A DNA stretch of 64,000 bases from Flaviramulus sp. BrNp1-15 (GTDB lineage: Bacteria > Bacteroidota > Bacteroidia > Flavobacteriales > Flavobacteriaceae): the NCBI RefSeq assembly GCF_022259695.1, contig NZ_CP092099.1, positions 2,340,471 through 2,404,470 of the forward strand. Reading direction: 5' to 3'. The stretch's first letter is position 1, and each line of letters starts with the position of its first letter. Shown piece after piece: positions 17,739-26,771 of this stretch. Under the pieces are notes generated by a model. The model was given only the letters and a program-made list of their open reading frames with translations, ran no database searches and had not been told where the DNA came from. Made by a program: the position numbers and the translations under genes.

Positions 17739-18758
17739 ATGGATAAACTTGTTTTATTTAATAATACTACTCGAAATAAACTATTAAACAAACGCTCTGG
17801 TGAATCCAAGTTTGGCCAACATGTTCAAATATTAACCAGCATTTCCAATATATACGAACAACTTAAAAATTTAGATGTTACTCATGTAATTTTAGGTTTA
17901 CCAGAAGATGTAGGTGTATTTGCAAATCATGGAAATACTGGAACAGCAAAGGCTTGGGAAGCCACACTTAAAATTTTGTTAAACATACAAAGTAATCAAT
18001 TTACAAAAGCAAAACAGGTTTTAATATTGGGACATTTAGATTTTAGTGATGAATTATTAAAAATTTCAAAACTAAATCCGTCAAAGAAAAAAGATTTAAT
18101 AAAAGCCAGAAAATTAGTTGAAGATATTGATGAAGCTGTTACAAATATTGTTTATCAAATTGTTTTGGCAGGGAAAAAACCTATAATTATTGGAGGTGGG
18201 CATAACAATGCTTACGGGAATATTAAAGGCTCAAGTTTAGCTTTGGGCAAACCTATTAATGTAGTTAGTTTAGATGCTCATTCAGATTTTAGACCAGAAG
18301 AAGGCAGACACAGTGGTAATGGTTTTACTTACGCTTTCGCGGAAGGATTTTTAGGAAACTATTTTATTTTTGGACTACACGAAAATTATACTTCAGATAA
18401 AGTTTTTAAAACACTCGATAAATCAAAATCTATTAAATACAATACTTTTGAAGACATACAAGTAAGGAAAAAATTAAAATTTAAAAGTGAATTAGAAAAG
18501 GCATTAAAACATATTTCTAATAACCCATTTGGCATTGAAATAGATTGTGATGCTATTGAAAACATAGCTAGTAGTGCCATGACACCAAGTGGATTTAGTG
18601 TAAACAAAACCAGAAATTTTATAAATTACTTTGCTAAACATTCTAATGCTACTTATTTACATATATGTGAAGCTGCACCAACTAAAAAAACAGTAAATCA
18701 AATTGGAAAGCTCATTACCTATTTTATTACCGATTTTATAAAAGTTAATGATGATTGA
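17739..18758 (+). CDS. Arginase/agmatinase-family enzyme, likely formimidoylglutamase
   Basis: A 339-residue ureohydrolase-fold protein. The binuclear manganese site is visible: GGGHNNAYG, SLDAHSDFRP and IEIDCDAIE provide the His and Asp ligands in the standard order. Similar flavobacterial proteins are generally called formimidoylglutamase (HutG), which releases formamide and glutamate in histidine breakdown. No other hut genes are in the window, so the substrate is not proved. The stop region overlaps the following GNAT gene by 11 bases, implying co-translation. Confidence 0.82.
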   Translation: MDKLVLFNNTTRNKLLNKRSGESKFGQHVQILTSISNIYEQLKNLDVTHVILGLPEDVGVFANHGNTGTAKAWEATLKILLNIQSNQFTKAKQVLILGHLDFSDELLKISKLNPSKKKDLIKARKLVEDIDEAVTNIVYQIVLAGKKPIIIGGGHNNAYGNIKGSSLALGKPINVVSLDAHSDFRPEEGRHSGNGFTYAFAEGFLGNYFIFGLHENYTSDKVFKTLDKSKSIKYNTFEDIQVRKKLKFKSELEKALKHISNNPFGIEIDCDAIENIASSAMTPSGFSVNKTRNFINYFAKHSNATYLHICEAAPTKKTVNQIGKLITYFITDFIKVNDD

Positions 18759-19215
18759 AATAACAACTTTTAACAAACAATACGAAAAAGAATTTTATGA
18801 ATTAAATGTAGAATGGTTAAAAACATTCTTTTATGTTGAACCTTATGATGAAGAGGTTTTAAGTAAACCAACAAAGTATATTATAAATAAAGGCGGACAC
18901 ATATTTTTCGCAAAACTAAACGGTAATATTGTTGGAACGGTTGCCTTAATGCCAATTGCTAATGAAGGTTTATTTGAATTAACAAAAATGGCGGTTTCAC
19001 CTAAACATCGTGGTTTTAAAATTGGGCAAAAACTTATGCAATATTGTATAGACTTTGCTAAAAATGAAATGAAATTACCAAAGCTTATACTCTACTCCAA
19101 CACCAAACTAGAAAATGCTATTTACATTTATAGAAAATATGGTTTTATTGAAATTCCTATTGAAGAAAACTCACCGTACAAGCGTAGTAATATTAAAATG
19201 GAGTTGGTGTTTTAA
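18748..19215 (+). CDS. GNAT family N-acetyltransferase
   Basis: A 155-residue acetyl-CoA-dependent acyltransferase. Motif A is visible as LTKMAVSPKHRGFKIGQKL (acetyl-CoA pyrophosphate loop), followed by the motif B region with LENAIYIYRKYGFIEI. The N-terminal part binds the acceptor, which cannot be named. It starts 11 bases inside the arginase-family gene, so the two are translationally linked and may share a pathway. Confidence 0.86.
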   Translation: MMIEITTFNKQYEKEFYELNVEWLKTFFYVEPYDEEVLSKPTKYIINKGGHIFFAKLNGNIVGTVALMPIANEGLFELTKMAVSPKHRGFKIGQKLMQYCIDFAKNEMKLPKLILYSNTKLENAIYIYRKYGFIEIPIEENSPYKRSNIKMELVF

Positions 19216-19360
19216 TACTAATTTTAAATTTTTATTCAATTTTGGCAAGGTTGATTCTACAATTTTTTTAATTAATTTTTTTAAATTTACTAGAGTTTCA
19301 AGAGTTTTTACAATACTTTTTTATTAGGTTGTTCATTCACAATATAGGCTTACTGTAAAT

Positions 19361-19615
19361 CTATCTACTAGCCCATAAAACGGATTGATAAATTCCAAGA
19401 ACGATTATAATCAAGAACAGAAAAAGGATATACTTTTTAAAAGTCTTGATAGTTATTTCATCGTTTGTGGAGAAAATAGTTTTTCCTTTTAAATAGTCAT
19501 TTATCAGATTACCATTTTTATTTATGATTATGGAGATTTTTAGAAAAAAATAAATCCAAAATAATATTAAAAGTAGCTTAATTATAATTTCCATATAATT
19601 TCTTTGTTTTGTCAA
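19361..19615 (-). CDS. Small two-span membrane protein, function unknown
   Basis: An 84-residue ORF with two hydrophobic segments (about 9-30 and 60-80) around a polar loop. The start at M8 (MEIIIKLL) is an alternative. It lies 69 bases downstream of the minus-strand series that ends at 19685 and could be its last member, but the coding evidence is only length and topology. AT content is very high. I do not recognise it. Confidence 0.5.
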   Translation of the reverse strand: MTKQRNYMEIIIKLLLILFWIYFFLKISIIINKNGNLINDYLKGKTIFSTNDEITIKTFKKYILFLFLIIIVLGIYQSVLWASR

Positions 19616-19684
19616 ATGTGCTACAACTAGTTAATAAGCGTTATAAAGTTTATATACATTAAATAAAAACTGAAAGTAGATTTA

Positions 19685-19957
19685 TCAATTCATAAAATAG
19701 TAAAACGAAATACAAAGAATCAGAAATATTATTATTAATAATAAATAGTTCCTCAATCTTTCCTTCTTCTTTTTTAATCTAATTTCAGTTTTTAATCTTT
19801 CAACTTTAGATTTTTGAAAAGTAGGAAAATCAAATTCAGATGGATTTTCATATGAGTTATCAAGCAGTTTTCTCTTATCAAACCTACCCTCCGCTTTTTC
19901 TAAGCGTTGTTTACGTCGTTGCAAAGTATCTTTAAAATGTCCTAAACTACCATCCAT
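19685..19957 (-). CDS. Tail-anchored small basic protein, function unknown
   Basis: A 90-residue protein with a highly basic N-terminal two-thirds (KDTLQRRKQRLEKAEGRF, RLKTEIRLKKKKERLR) predicted to be helical, and one C-terminal transmembrane helix (about 69-88). This is a tail-anchor layout with the charged part in the cytoplasm. It follows the 564-residue membrane protein gene by six bases, so it belongs to the AAA+ series. Function unknown. Confidence 0.68.
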   Translation of the reverse strand: MDGSLGHFKDTLQRRKQRLEKAEGRFDKRKLLDNSYENPSEFDFPTFQKSKVERLKTEIRLKKKKERLRNYLLLIIIFLILCISFYYFMN

Positions 19958-19963
19958 ATTGTT

Positions 19964-21658
19964 TTAATTTTCAATAGCTTTTAAAGAATCAATCTGCTTT
20001 TGTAGCTTCTCAAGTAATTCAGCTTTTTCATCTTTTACAGGAATTACTTTACTAATAGAATCCTGGACAGTTTCAGCTAAGTCTATGTTTTTAGTTTCTT
20101 CAGCAAAATAATATCCAATGCCTTCGCTGGCTCTCCAAGCTTCATTTAATTGATCATAAACTGTTTTATCCCATTGGCTTGGGTGTTTTACATCTATCCA
20201 TACTACATCTCTGTATTCACTATCAATAAGCGCTAAATCTGGAGTAGCAGAACCATCAAAATTATCAGATCCTTCTCGAATTGCAGAAATGGTTCCTAAG
20301 AAAAATAAACGCTTTCTTCCTGCTATATCTTTTATATACGGACGGAATTCCACAGGTTTATTAACCGACCAATCAAACTCCTTACGAGATTCAATTACTT
20401 TTAAAGGCATTGCCGAAACACCCGCATATCCTTGCTTTTTTAATGCATGGTCGTAATAATACAGCTTGTCGCTACCATCTGCCGGAATAAAAACACTATA
20501 TGTTAAACTAGTACGCTCATCGCCAACTGGTTCTAATCCAAACCAATGGTAAAGCCCGCTATAGGCTCCTGTACTTGTATCTGAAAAATCAAAATCGGTT
20601 ACAAAAGGTTGCTGATTTTGGTCGTCTGGTAAATCTGGTATTTTAACTGCAGTTTCCATATTCCAAGGTAACGGATCGCTAAAACCACCTAAAAACTTTA
20701 AAGATTCGGCTTGTAAACGCGATACTTTTTCAGCTAAAGTGTTTTGTCCAATTAAATATGGATAATTTTTCATTTTTTCGGGACTTATATAAGTGCCTTT
20801 TCCTATTAAAATACGTTCTATATAATCATTAAAATCGTGCTCACCACTATCTATAACCATTACACCACCAAAAGTTGGATATGGAAATAAAAATCCTTTC
20901 CATTTTATTAAACTTACCACTTCTACCCATTGTCCTGTATCATTTTTCATATAATACGTATCGCTAGGTTCCATCGTGAATAATTGAAAAAAGTTAAAAC
21001 GTTGCACCACAGCATTATAGGTGTTTCTGCTAAATTTTAAAGATTCTCCTATAGAAAAGGTTACAGGAATTCTGTTTTCACTTGAAAATCTTGGAAATGG
21101 TGTGGTGCTAGATACAGCAAAAACTTCTTCGGTATTATCGGTCATACCTTGCCACATATACTTTTCGGTTGGTTGAATAGCCATCGTCCATTTGTTTTCA
21201 CTACCTATTCTAACTAAATGTGGTAACGATACATCTTTGGTTTCACCAACACTTTCATTGGCCATTGAAAACACATTACGTAAGGGTTGAATACGCTCAT
21301 TTTGGGTTAATGGCAATTCATTTATTTCTACTCGATTTAAGTTATTAAATACATTGTAGGTTTTCATATAATCGTACATTTTAAAATGCCATCCTACAGC
21401 ATATAAAATTCCAAAGAAAATGAGTAATAATGCCAAAATACCTAGTCTACCTCCAGTACTTGCAGAGCCTCTAAACTTTCGTAAACCAAAGAATAATACT
21501 ATTGCACTGAGTAGAATTATAAAAATGTATTTTCTAATGAATAGTAAAGCTGGTTGATAATCGTCTCGTAAAACAAATAAAGCAATGAGTAAAATTAACG
21601 CAACAATAATGGTTATTGTTTTTTGCTTTTTTCCTTTGTTCCAGTAGTTTTTAATCAT
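19964..21658 (-). CDS. Large membrane protein of the AAA+ series, function unknown
   Basis: A 564-residue protein with three hydrophobic helices at about 15-30, 40-60 and 70-95, followed by about 440 soluble residues. The soluble part carries many Trp, Tyr and Pro and ends in a short coiled coil (ELLEKLQKQIDSLKAIEN). With a basic first end (NYWNKGKKQK) the N-terminus is expected in the cytoplasm and an odd number of spans would put the large domain outside the membrane. It sits 11 bases after the 62-residue membrane protein gene and 6 bases before the tail-anchored gene. I do not recognise a domain family. Confidence 0.75.
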   Translation of the reverse strand: MIKNYWNKGKKQKTITIIVALILLIALFVLRDDYQPALLFIRKYIFIILLSAIVLFFGLRKFRGSASTGGRLGILALLLIFFGILYAVGWHFKMYDYMKTYNVFNNLNRVEINELPLTQNERIQPLRNVFSMANESVGETKDVSLPHLVRIGSENKWTMAIQPTEKYMWQGMTDNTEEVFAVSSTTPFPRFSSENRIPVTFSIGESLKFSRNTYNAVVQRFNFFQLFTMEPSDTYYMKNDTGQWVEVVSLIKWKGFLFPYPTFGGVMVIDSGEHDFNDYIERILIGKGTYISPEKMKNYPYLIGQNTLAEKVSRLQAESLKFLGGFSDPLPWNMETAVKIPDLPDDQNQQPFVTDFDFSDTSTGAYSGLYHWFGLEPVGDERTSLTYSVFIPADGSDKLYYYDHALKKQGYAGVSAMPLKVIESRKEFDWSVNKPVEFRPYIKDIAGRKRLFFLGTISAIREGSDNFDGSATPDLALIDSEYRDVVWIDVKHPSQWDKTVYDQLNEAWRASEGIGYYFAEETKNIDLAETVQDSISKVIPVKDEKAELLEKLQKQIDSLKAIEN

Positions 21659-21669
21659 TTTGTAATGTT

Positions 21670-21858
21670 TTAGTTTTCTCCGTGTTTTTTAACATGATTT
21701 ATAGATAATATCATAGCTATAATCATTAATACTGGAGAAAGTAATCTTAATGCGTTTTTCCATTGTAAACCATTTTCATAATCAAAATTGAACAACTCTA
21801 CAGCTATTACAATAGTAAAAAGCATAATTAATATATATCTAAATTTATTTTTATTCAT
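21670..21858 (-). CDS. Small two-span membrane protein of the AAA+ series
   Basis: A 62-residue protein with hydrophobic segments at about 8-25 and 38-54 separated by a polar loop (DYENGLQWKNALR), ending in a basic tail (NHVKKHGEN). It is packed one base after the 174-residue membrane gene and 11 bases before the 564-residue one. The tight spacing supports that it is a real gene. Function unknown. Confidence 0.68.
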   Translation of the reverse strand: MNKNKFRYILIMLFTIVIAVELFNFDYENGLQWKNALRLLSPVLMIIAMILSINHVKKHGEN

Positions 21859-21859
21859 T

Positions 21860-22384
21860 TTACAATAACCCTTTATCTTTTAAACGCTCTCTAGCACTTT
21901 TTTCTTCTGATTTTGGAGCTTCATTTATTTCTTTTTTGGCTTCTTCAACTACTTTAGCATCTTTGGTTTTTAAATCTTCTATAAAGTCTTTTCCTTTTTC
22001 AATGGTATCATGCACCATATCTTCTATTGAATCGCTTTTTTCATCTATAACCTCACTAGATTTAAATATAAGAGTTGCTAAATATGTTCCAGCTATTGTT
22101 CCTACAATCATAGAAGCAAAAATGGAAATAGTTGCTAAATCTATTGGAATTAAAAAACGGGTTATAACAATACCTATTAAAAACAAAAAGCCTATAAAAA
22201 CCAATCTAACAATAAATTTTTGCTGATATACAAACCCTGTTTTATCAGTAGATTTCATTTGTAGTTCTTTGGAATACATGAGTTTATTAAAAAATCTATA
22301 TAAACCATTTCCATGAGATTCTCTCCAATAAATTAAGGCTCCAAATAATATTGAAGCTATAAAAACAATTAGTTCTAGTGTCAT
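21860..22384 (-). CDS. Membrane protein with long amphipathic tail, AAA+ series
   Basis: A 174-residue protein: one hydrophobic segment at about 4-20, two further spans at about 56-75 and 80-110, then a charged helical tail (MVHDTIEKGKDFIEDLKT, EEAKKEINEAPKSEEKS) of 60 residues. The tail resembles YtxH- or apolipoprotein-like amphipathic helices that lie on membranes or bind partners; this is a resemblance only. It is followed one base later by the 62-residue gene and preceded by the 411-residue gene with a 45-base gap. Confidence 0.7.
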   Translation of the reverse strand: MTLELIVFIASILFGALIYWRESHGNGLYRFFNKLMYSKELQMKSTDKTGFVYQQKFIVRLVFIGFLFLIGIVITRFLIPIDLATISIFASMIVGTIAGTYLATLIFKSSEVIDEKSDSIEDMVHDTIEKGKDFIEDLKTKDAKVVEEAKKEINEAPKSEEKSARERLKDKGLL

Positions 22385-22429
22385 AATTTTAAGTTTGTGG
22401 TTACCCTTTATAAAATTAGTCTATTATTA

Positions 22430-23665
22430 TTAAATATTGTTACTAATGGTTTCAATTACCCAATCTTTAAGCGAATCATCCCAAGTTTCAAAATTTTTAT
22501 AAAAATCTTCTTTATCGTACCAATACCAAAACAATACATCTTTTGGTGAAATATTGACTAGTAATTTCCAAATTAAATCTTGGTGTTTTGCTTCTAATGA
22601 TGAATGTGGCTGATGTAAAGCTTCAAAGATTTTTACATCAACAATATCAGCAATCTTAAACTGATTACTAGTTTCTAATTTTTCTAAATAACGCTCAACA
22701 CTCATTATCTTTTTTCGTGAGTCTATGTCTAATTTATTTAGATAACTTTTATATAAAATGGGATCGTTTAAAATATCTCTAACTGGATGCTGAGTTTTTT
22801 TTAAATATTGAGCCATTTCAAATTTTTTGATGCGCTCGTATCTTTTTGTTTTAACTACTTTTTCTAAATCGTATTCAATAATAACATGGTCGCGTAACTT
22901 ATCCATAAGTTCTGGTTGCACGATATGATACAATAAAACCTCATAGTTTGTGTCTTTAATGGCTTCTTTATACCATTTTTCGTCTTCAAAAACCACAATA
23001 GGTGTTATAAAGTCTCGTAACACATAAACACCACCAAAAGCCTTGGTGTAAAAGGAATCTGTTGTGAATTGAAGCTCGTGTAAATTTAGATCTCTATTAC
23101 GTAAATCTCCATATTGTTTTGCAGAATCTAACAACTGTTGGTGTATGGTTTCGTCAATAAAATTATTATCTCTTTTAAACGTTTCTACTAATTGTAATTG
23201 TTGTTTTTGAATGTTTTTAAGGTTATTAATTAAATGAAAATGAATAGTTACTTCGTTGTATTTTAAAACATCTAAAGGTTCGTAAAATGCATCAATACCT
23301 TGATCAAAATCCAGACAAATGGCACAATCTCGAGTAATATCTTTTATTTTTTCACCATGAATTTTGAAGACAAATTTCATGATATCTCTATCAAAAGTAT
23401 GCACAGGGTTGTAAACAGGCTTACCTTTTTGTAACGGAGAGATTATAATTCCATGAGGATTAGCTTCGCCATTATTTAAGTAGTAATTGTTCTTTTTTTC
23501 TTCGGCTACTTCTGGACTCCAACCTATTCCATCTATATGAAACGTTTTAAGTTTCGTTTCTGCAAATCCGAGTTTTACCAAGCATTTGTTGTAACGCTCA
23601 ACAAGTTTACCACTTACCGGAATAAGCTCACTTCTATATAATTTGGTTTGTTTTAGTTTTTGCAT
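22430..23665 (-). CDS. Soluble protein of the AAA+ series, function unknown
   Basis: A 411-residue protein without signal peptide or membrane span. It starts MQKLKQTKLYRSELIPV and contains regions rich in aromatic and charged residues, for example HDRDI-type and WYWYDKEDFYKNFETW near the C-terminus. No catalytic motif that I recognise is present. The gene starts one base after the NUDIX stop, so it is translated with it. It may be a client-binding or regulatory subunit, but that is speculation. Confidence 0.75.
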   Translation of the reverse strand: MQKLKQTKLYRSELIPVSGKLVERYNKCLVKLGFAETKLKTFHIDGIGWSPEVAEEKKNNYYLNNGEANPHGIIISPLQKGKPVYNPVHTFDRDIMKFVFKIHGEKIKDITRDCAICLDFDQGIDAFYEPLDVLKYNEVTIHFHLINNLKNIQKQQLQLVETFKRDNNFIDETIHQQLLDSAKQYGDLRNRDLNLHELQFTTDSFYTKAFGGVYVLRDFITPIVVFEDEKWYKEAIKDTNYEVLLYHIVQPELMDKLRDHVIIEYDLEKVVKTKRYERIKKFEMAQYLKKTQHPVRDILNDPILYKSYLNKLDIDSRKKIMSVERYLEKLETSNQFKIADIVDVKIFEALHQPHSSLEAKHQDLIWKLLVNISPKDVLFWYWYDKEDFYKNFETWDDSLKDWVIETISNNI

Positions 23666-23666
23666 T

Positions 23667-24251
23667 TTAATCTAAAAACATATGAATTTGTGCATACTGC
23701 AATAATAAAATGGTTTTTGCATCGATAATCTCAAAATCATCAACCATAGCTAATGCTTTTGAAAATGGTATTTCTAAAACTTCAATTTCTTCATTTTCAA
23801 CCTCTAAACCGCCTCCATCATTTATTTTCATAGAATCATTATACTCAGCTATAAACAAATACATTTTTTCGGTTACAGCACCCGGTGATGTATAACACTC
23901 TAAAACCTTTTTTGTGCTTGAAATTTTATAACCAACCTCTTCCTCTACTTCTCTTATTATACAAACTTCTGGGTCTTCATTTTTATCTATAGCACCAGCA
24001 CAAACCTCAATAGACATACCTTCTTTTGGGTTATTTACATAAGCAGGCATTCTAAACTGTTTGGTTAAAATAACTGTTTGTTTTTCTTTGTTATAAAGTA
24101 AAATACCTGTACCATTACCTCGATTGTAACTTTCTCGCGATAATCGTCTCCACTGTCCATCTTCAAACTTATAATCATAATCAACTCTATCTAAAGTTGC
24201 CCATTCATCAGAAAGAACATGATGCTTAATGTTTCTTAGCTTATCTTCCAT
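23667..24251 (-). CDS. NUDIX hydrolase (NudK / GDP-mannose pyrophosphatase-like)
   Basis: A 194-residue protein starting at the ATG 24251 (MEDKLRNIKHHVLSDEW), chosen because NudK relatives start at this point; an upstream start at 24281 adds ten residues. The NUDIX box is complete: G-x5-E-x7-REVEEEVG in GAIDKNEDPEVCIIREVEEEVGY (reported here as motif only). The family splits nucleoside diphosphate-linked compounds such as GDP-mannose or ADP-ribose. The start overlaps the AAA+ gene by 11 bases, so it is part of the same transcript. Its place inside the ATPase series is unusual. Confidence 0.86.
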   Translation of the reverse strand: MEDKLRNIKHHVLSDEWATLDRVDYDYKFEDGQWRRLSRESYNRGNGTGILLYNKEKQTVILTKQFRMPAYVNNPKEGMSIEVCAGAIDKNEDPEVCIIREVEEEVGYKISSTKKVLECYTSPGAVTEKMYLFIAEYNDSMKINDGGGLEVENEEIEVLEIPFSKALAMVDDFEIIDAKTILLLQYAQIHMFLD

Positions 24252-26205
24252 CCTCAAAAGTTTTTCTAGCCTCAGTCTCAATGTTTAGTTGGTTTACTCT
24301 AGCATCTACTTTTCTTTTAAAGTCGGTATCTGCAATGGTTGCTACATTATCTAAATAGCGTACTACTTCCTGACGACGAATTTCAGAAAAATCCAAGCCT
24401 TTCATATTAGCACGCATCAATTCTTGCAGCATATTAAATTTTTTATCGTACTCTTGTTTAAAGTAAATTTCTGGATTTTCAAACCAATCTTCTTCCAAAT
24501 CAAAATCTGTTAAACGTAAAGAGACCGCACTTTGAATATTTCTAACATCTCGCGAAGAAAAGAATGGAAATGCCTTTTGCATGTCTTTATACAAGTTAGC
24601 ATAAAATAAATGCTGATTGGTTTTAAATTGTTTTTCTACTTTATCGTAAATATCATGAACACGCTCTTCGGTTGGTTTATCTGTAACGTTTAAAATCTCA
24701 CCCATATTTTTAGCTAATCCTTGGTCTTGCAAATAGGCATAATTTTCTGGTCCTTGCATGTTTACAAAATCGGGCATGGTTTCATCCAATTTACGCCACC
24801 AAAGATGATCTTGATCTAAAAAGTCGTGTTCGGTGCGAGCACCATCAATTTTAAATCGACCTTGAACACGAGAAATCACAGCTTTATCCAACATTTCTGG
24901 AAGATTTGTAAATAATCCAATAGAACTGTTACCATAATTCACTGCGTAAGCGCCTTCGGTATATCTTAAAAACACACCTATTACTTCTTTTACACCTGCC
25001 GAAACCCCTTGAGCTGTACGCTCTTGTAAATTATTTTCGGCATCATCAATTGGTGCGAAAATAAGTTTAGTTGGGTCTTGTAAAGGCTTCATCCATTCTA
25101 CCATTTTTTCTGCAGAACCACCTTGAAAAGTTGAAATTAGAGTATCTGGCATCGGATGAAACAAAAACGGGATATCCAAGGTGTCACAATGTTCTTTTAA
25201 ACGAGTAGCTATGGCTGCAATAAGCATACTTTTTCCAGTTCCAGGAATACCATAACCCATAAAAACAGGCATAAAACCACCAAGTTCTTGAAATGGGTTC
25301 TTTTTTGCTGTAAAATCGTAACTTAACATACGCTCAGTTAAACGACGCGCAAAGTGTTTTGCATCACGATTACCTACAATTTGTTCAAATTGAATTTTAT
25401 TGAACTCTACGCTTTTGGCTGTGCCTTGAAACACATTACTCCAACCCGAAACAGCAAATTCAGATTTTTCTAACTTATACGTTCTATCTACAATCGTTTC
25501 GGTATACTCTAAACTACTTTTACGCAATTGAATTTCATCAATTAAGCCTTCAAAATATACCACTGTAAAATCGATAACATCTTTATCAGATTTTACAATT
25601 TCTGGGTGCCCTAAATATTTATCATAATAATATAAACAACAGGAAATACCTTTTAAAGGTGATAATAAAGACACCTCTGGAATGCCTGCGAATTTTTGTT
25701 TCATGACGCTTAAATCGTCTGATGCATGTGGTTTTAAGTCGTTTAATATTTTGTAAGCAGAAGCAAATAACATAAACGCAGTTGCTGTATGCATTTTGCT
25801 TTCAAACTCACGTTTTCCGTTATTATCTAAAGCCGATTTATTTTCATTTAAGCTAGACAATCCTGAAGAATCGTAGTAACTATCTTTTACCCAAATACCT
25901 AAAGTTATGCCTTCTTGTACTGCATAAAGTGTTTGATTTAAATAAATGGGAATCGCAACAGAATCTGGTAATAAACGCTTTTTTAAAGCTAGAATCGTTT
26001 TTGAAACTGATGTGATTTCAGCAGTATTTGTTCCGTTGTTTGCACGTGACAAATACAGTAAAATAGATTCATCTTTAGCATCTTTATCTCTGTTTTTCGC
26101 ACGAGCACCTTGCTCCCATTGTACACTTTTTAAATAGGATGCTGCTTCATCACGAAGTACATCGAGTTCGCTTAATTTTATTGGGAAAGTTGAGTTGTGT
26201 TCCAT
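24241..26205 (-). CDS. AAA+ ATPase, central gene of the minus-strand series
   Basis: A 654-residue protein with a single AAA+ core. Walker A is GYGIPGTGKS (317-326) with Lys325, Walker B is LIFAPIDDAE (381-390), and a sensor-1/Arg-finger region follows (SIGLFTNLPEM, VISRVQGRFK). Residues 1-300 form an all-helical N-terminal domain with no recognised motif, and about 470-654 a helical C-terminal part. AAA+ proteins of this shape remodel protein complexes using ATP. It is preceded by a lipoprotein gene and followed by the NUDIX gene with overlap. Its clients are unknown. Confidence 0.85.
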   Translation of the reverse strand: MEHNSTFPIKLSELDVLRDEAASYLKSVQWEQGARAKNRDKDAKDESILLYLSRANNGTNTAEITSVSKTILALKKRLLPDSVAIPIYLNQTLYAVQEGITLGIWVKDSYYDSSGLSSLNENKSALDNNGKREFESKMHTATAFMLFASAYKILNDLKPHASDDLSVMKQKFAGIPEVSLLSPLKGISCCLYYYDKYLGHPEIVKSDKDVIDFTVVYFEGLIDEIQLRKSSLEYTETIVDRTYKLEKSEFAVSGWSNVFQGTAKSVEFNKIQFEQIVGNRDAKHFARRLTERMLSYDFTAKKNPFQELGGFMPVFMGYGIPGTGKSMLIAAIATRLKEHCDTLDIPFLFHPMPDTLISTFQGGSAEKMVEWMKPLQDPTKLIFAPIDDAENNLQERTAQGVSAGVKEVIGVFLRYTEGAYAVNYGNSSIGLFTNLPEMLDKAVISRVQGRFKIDGARTEHDFLDQDHLWWRKLDETMPDFVNMQGPENYAYLQDQGLAKNMGEILNVTDKPTEERVHDIYDKVEKQFKTNQHLFYANLYKDMQKAFPFFSSRDVRNIQSAVSLRLTDFDLEEDWFENPEIYFKQEYDKKFNMLQELMRANMKGLDFSEIRRQEVVRYLDNVATIADTDFKRKVDARVNQLNIETEARKTFEDGR

Positions 26206-26243
26206 TGTTTAATTAAAAGTTAAGTATTTCGCAATACATAATA

Positions 26244-26771
26244 CTAGTTCCAAAAACTTATTAAATCGTCAATATCTATATCATTACCTATATAAATATT
26301 ACCCCACAAAATTTCATCATTTGCTTTTATAAAGATTTTGTAATAGCCAAAACTTACATTCTCTAAATTTAAATTGATATTTGATCCACTTAATTCAGAA
26401 AAATTTAGTGTTGAATTTGATAAAAGCTCTGTTTCTTTATATAAATTACTGTTAAGAACTTTTGAAAAATCTACACTTTGAAATGTTTTCTGTGGATTAC
26501 CTTCAACTAACCAAACATCTGTAATTACAGTATCAACAGAACCTTTTATGTTTAAAAACCCTATTGCTGGGTTTGGATACATAAGTATATGACTTGAAAA
26601 CACATTAGGGTTTCCCAATAAAATTGAAGATCCAAATTCTGAAGCTCTTGCTTCCATTCCTGTGATGAGTTTTAAATCTGTTTCACCACTTTTATTAGTG
26701 GTGGAATCATCTCCACTTTGGCAAGAAACCAGAAATAATACTATTATTCCTAAAATTAAATTTAGCTTCAT
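26244..26771 (-). CDS. Lipoprotein with a T9SS-tail-like beta domain, AAA+ series
   Basis: A 175-residue protein. The signal ends in the lipobox LVSC (Cys17), so it is lipid-anchored. The mature part contains MYPNPAIGFLNIKG and later GYYKIFIKANDEILWG, which resemble the YPNP start and the strand pattern of type IX secretion C-terminal domains, but here at an internal position in a lipoprotein. It overlaps the upstream gene by four bases (ATGA). Role in the series is unknown; a cell-surface or periplasmic partner is likely. Confidence 0.72.
   Translation of the reverse strand: MKLNLILGIIVLFLVSCQSGDDSTTNKSGETDLKLITGMEARASEFGSSILLGNPNVFSSHILMYPNPAIGFLNIKGSVDTVITDVWLVEGNPQKTFQSVDFSKVLNSNLYKETELLSNSTLNFSELSGSNINLNLENVSFGYYKIFIKANDEILWGNIYIGNDIDIDDLISFWN

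Noticed and set aside
21936-22226. Plus-strand ORF of 96 codons, Ser/Ile rich
   Set aside because: Opposite to a membrane protein gene of the AAA+ series; composition is that of an antisense shadow.
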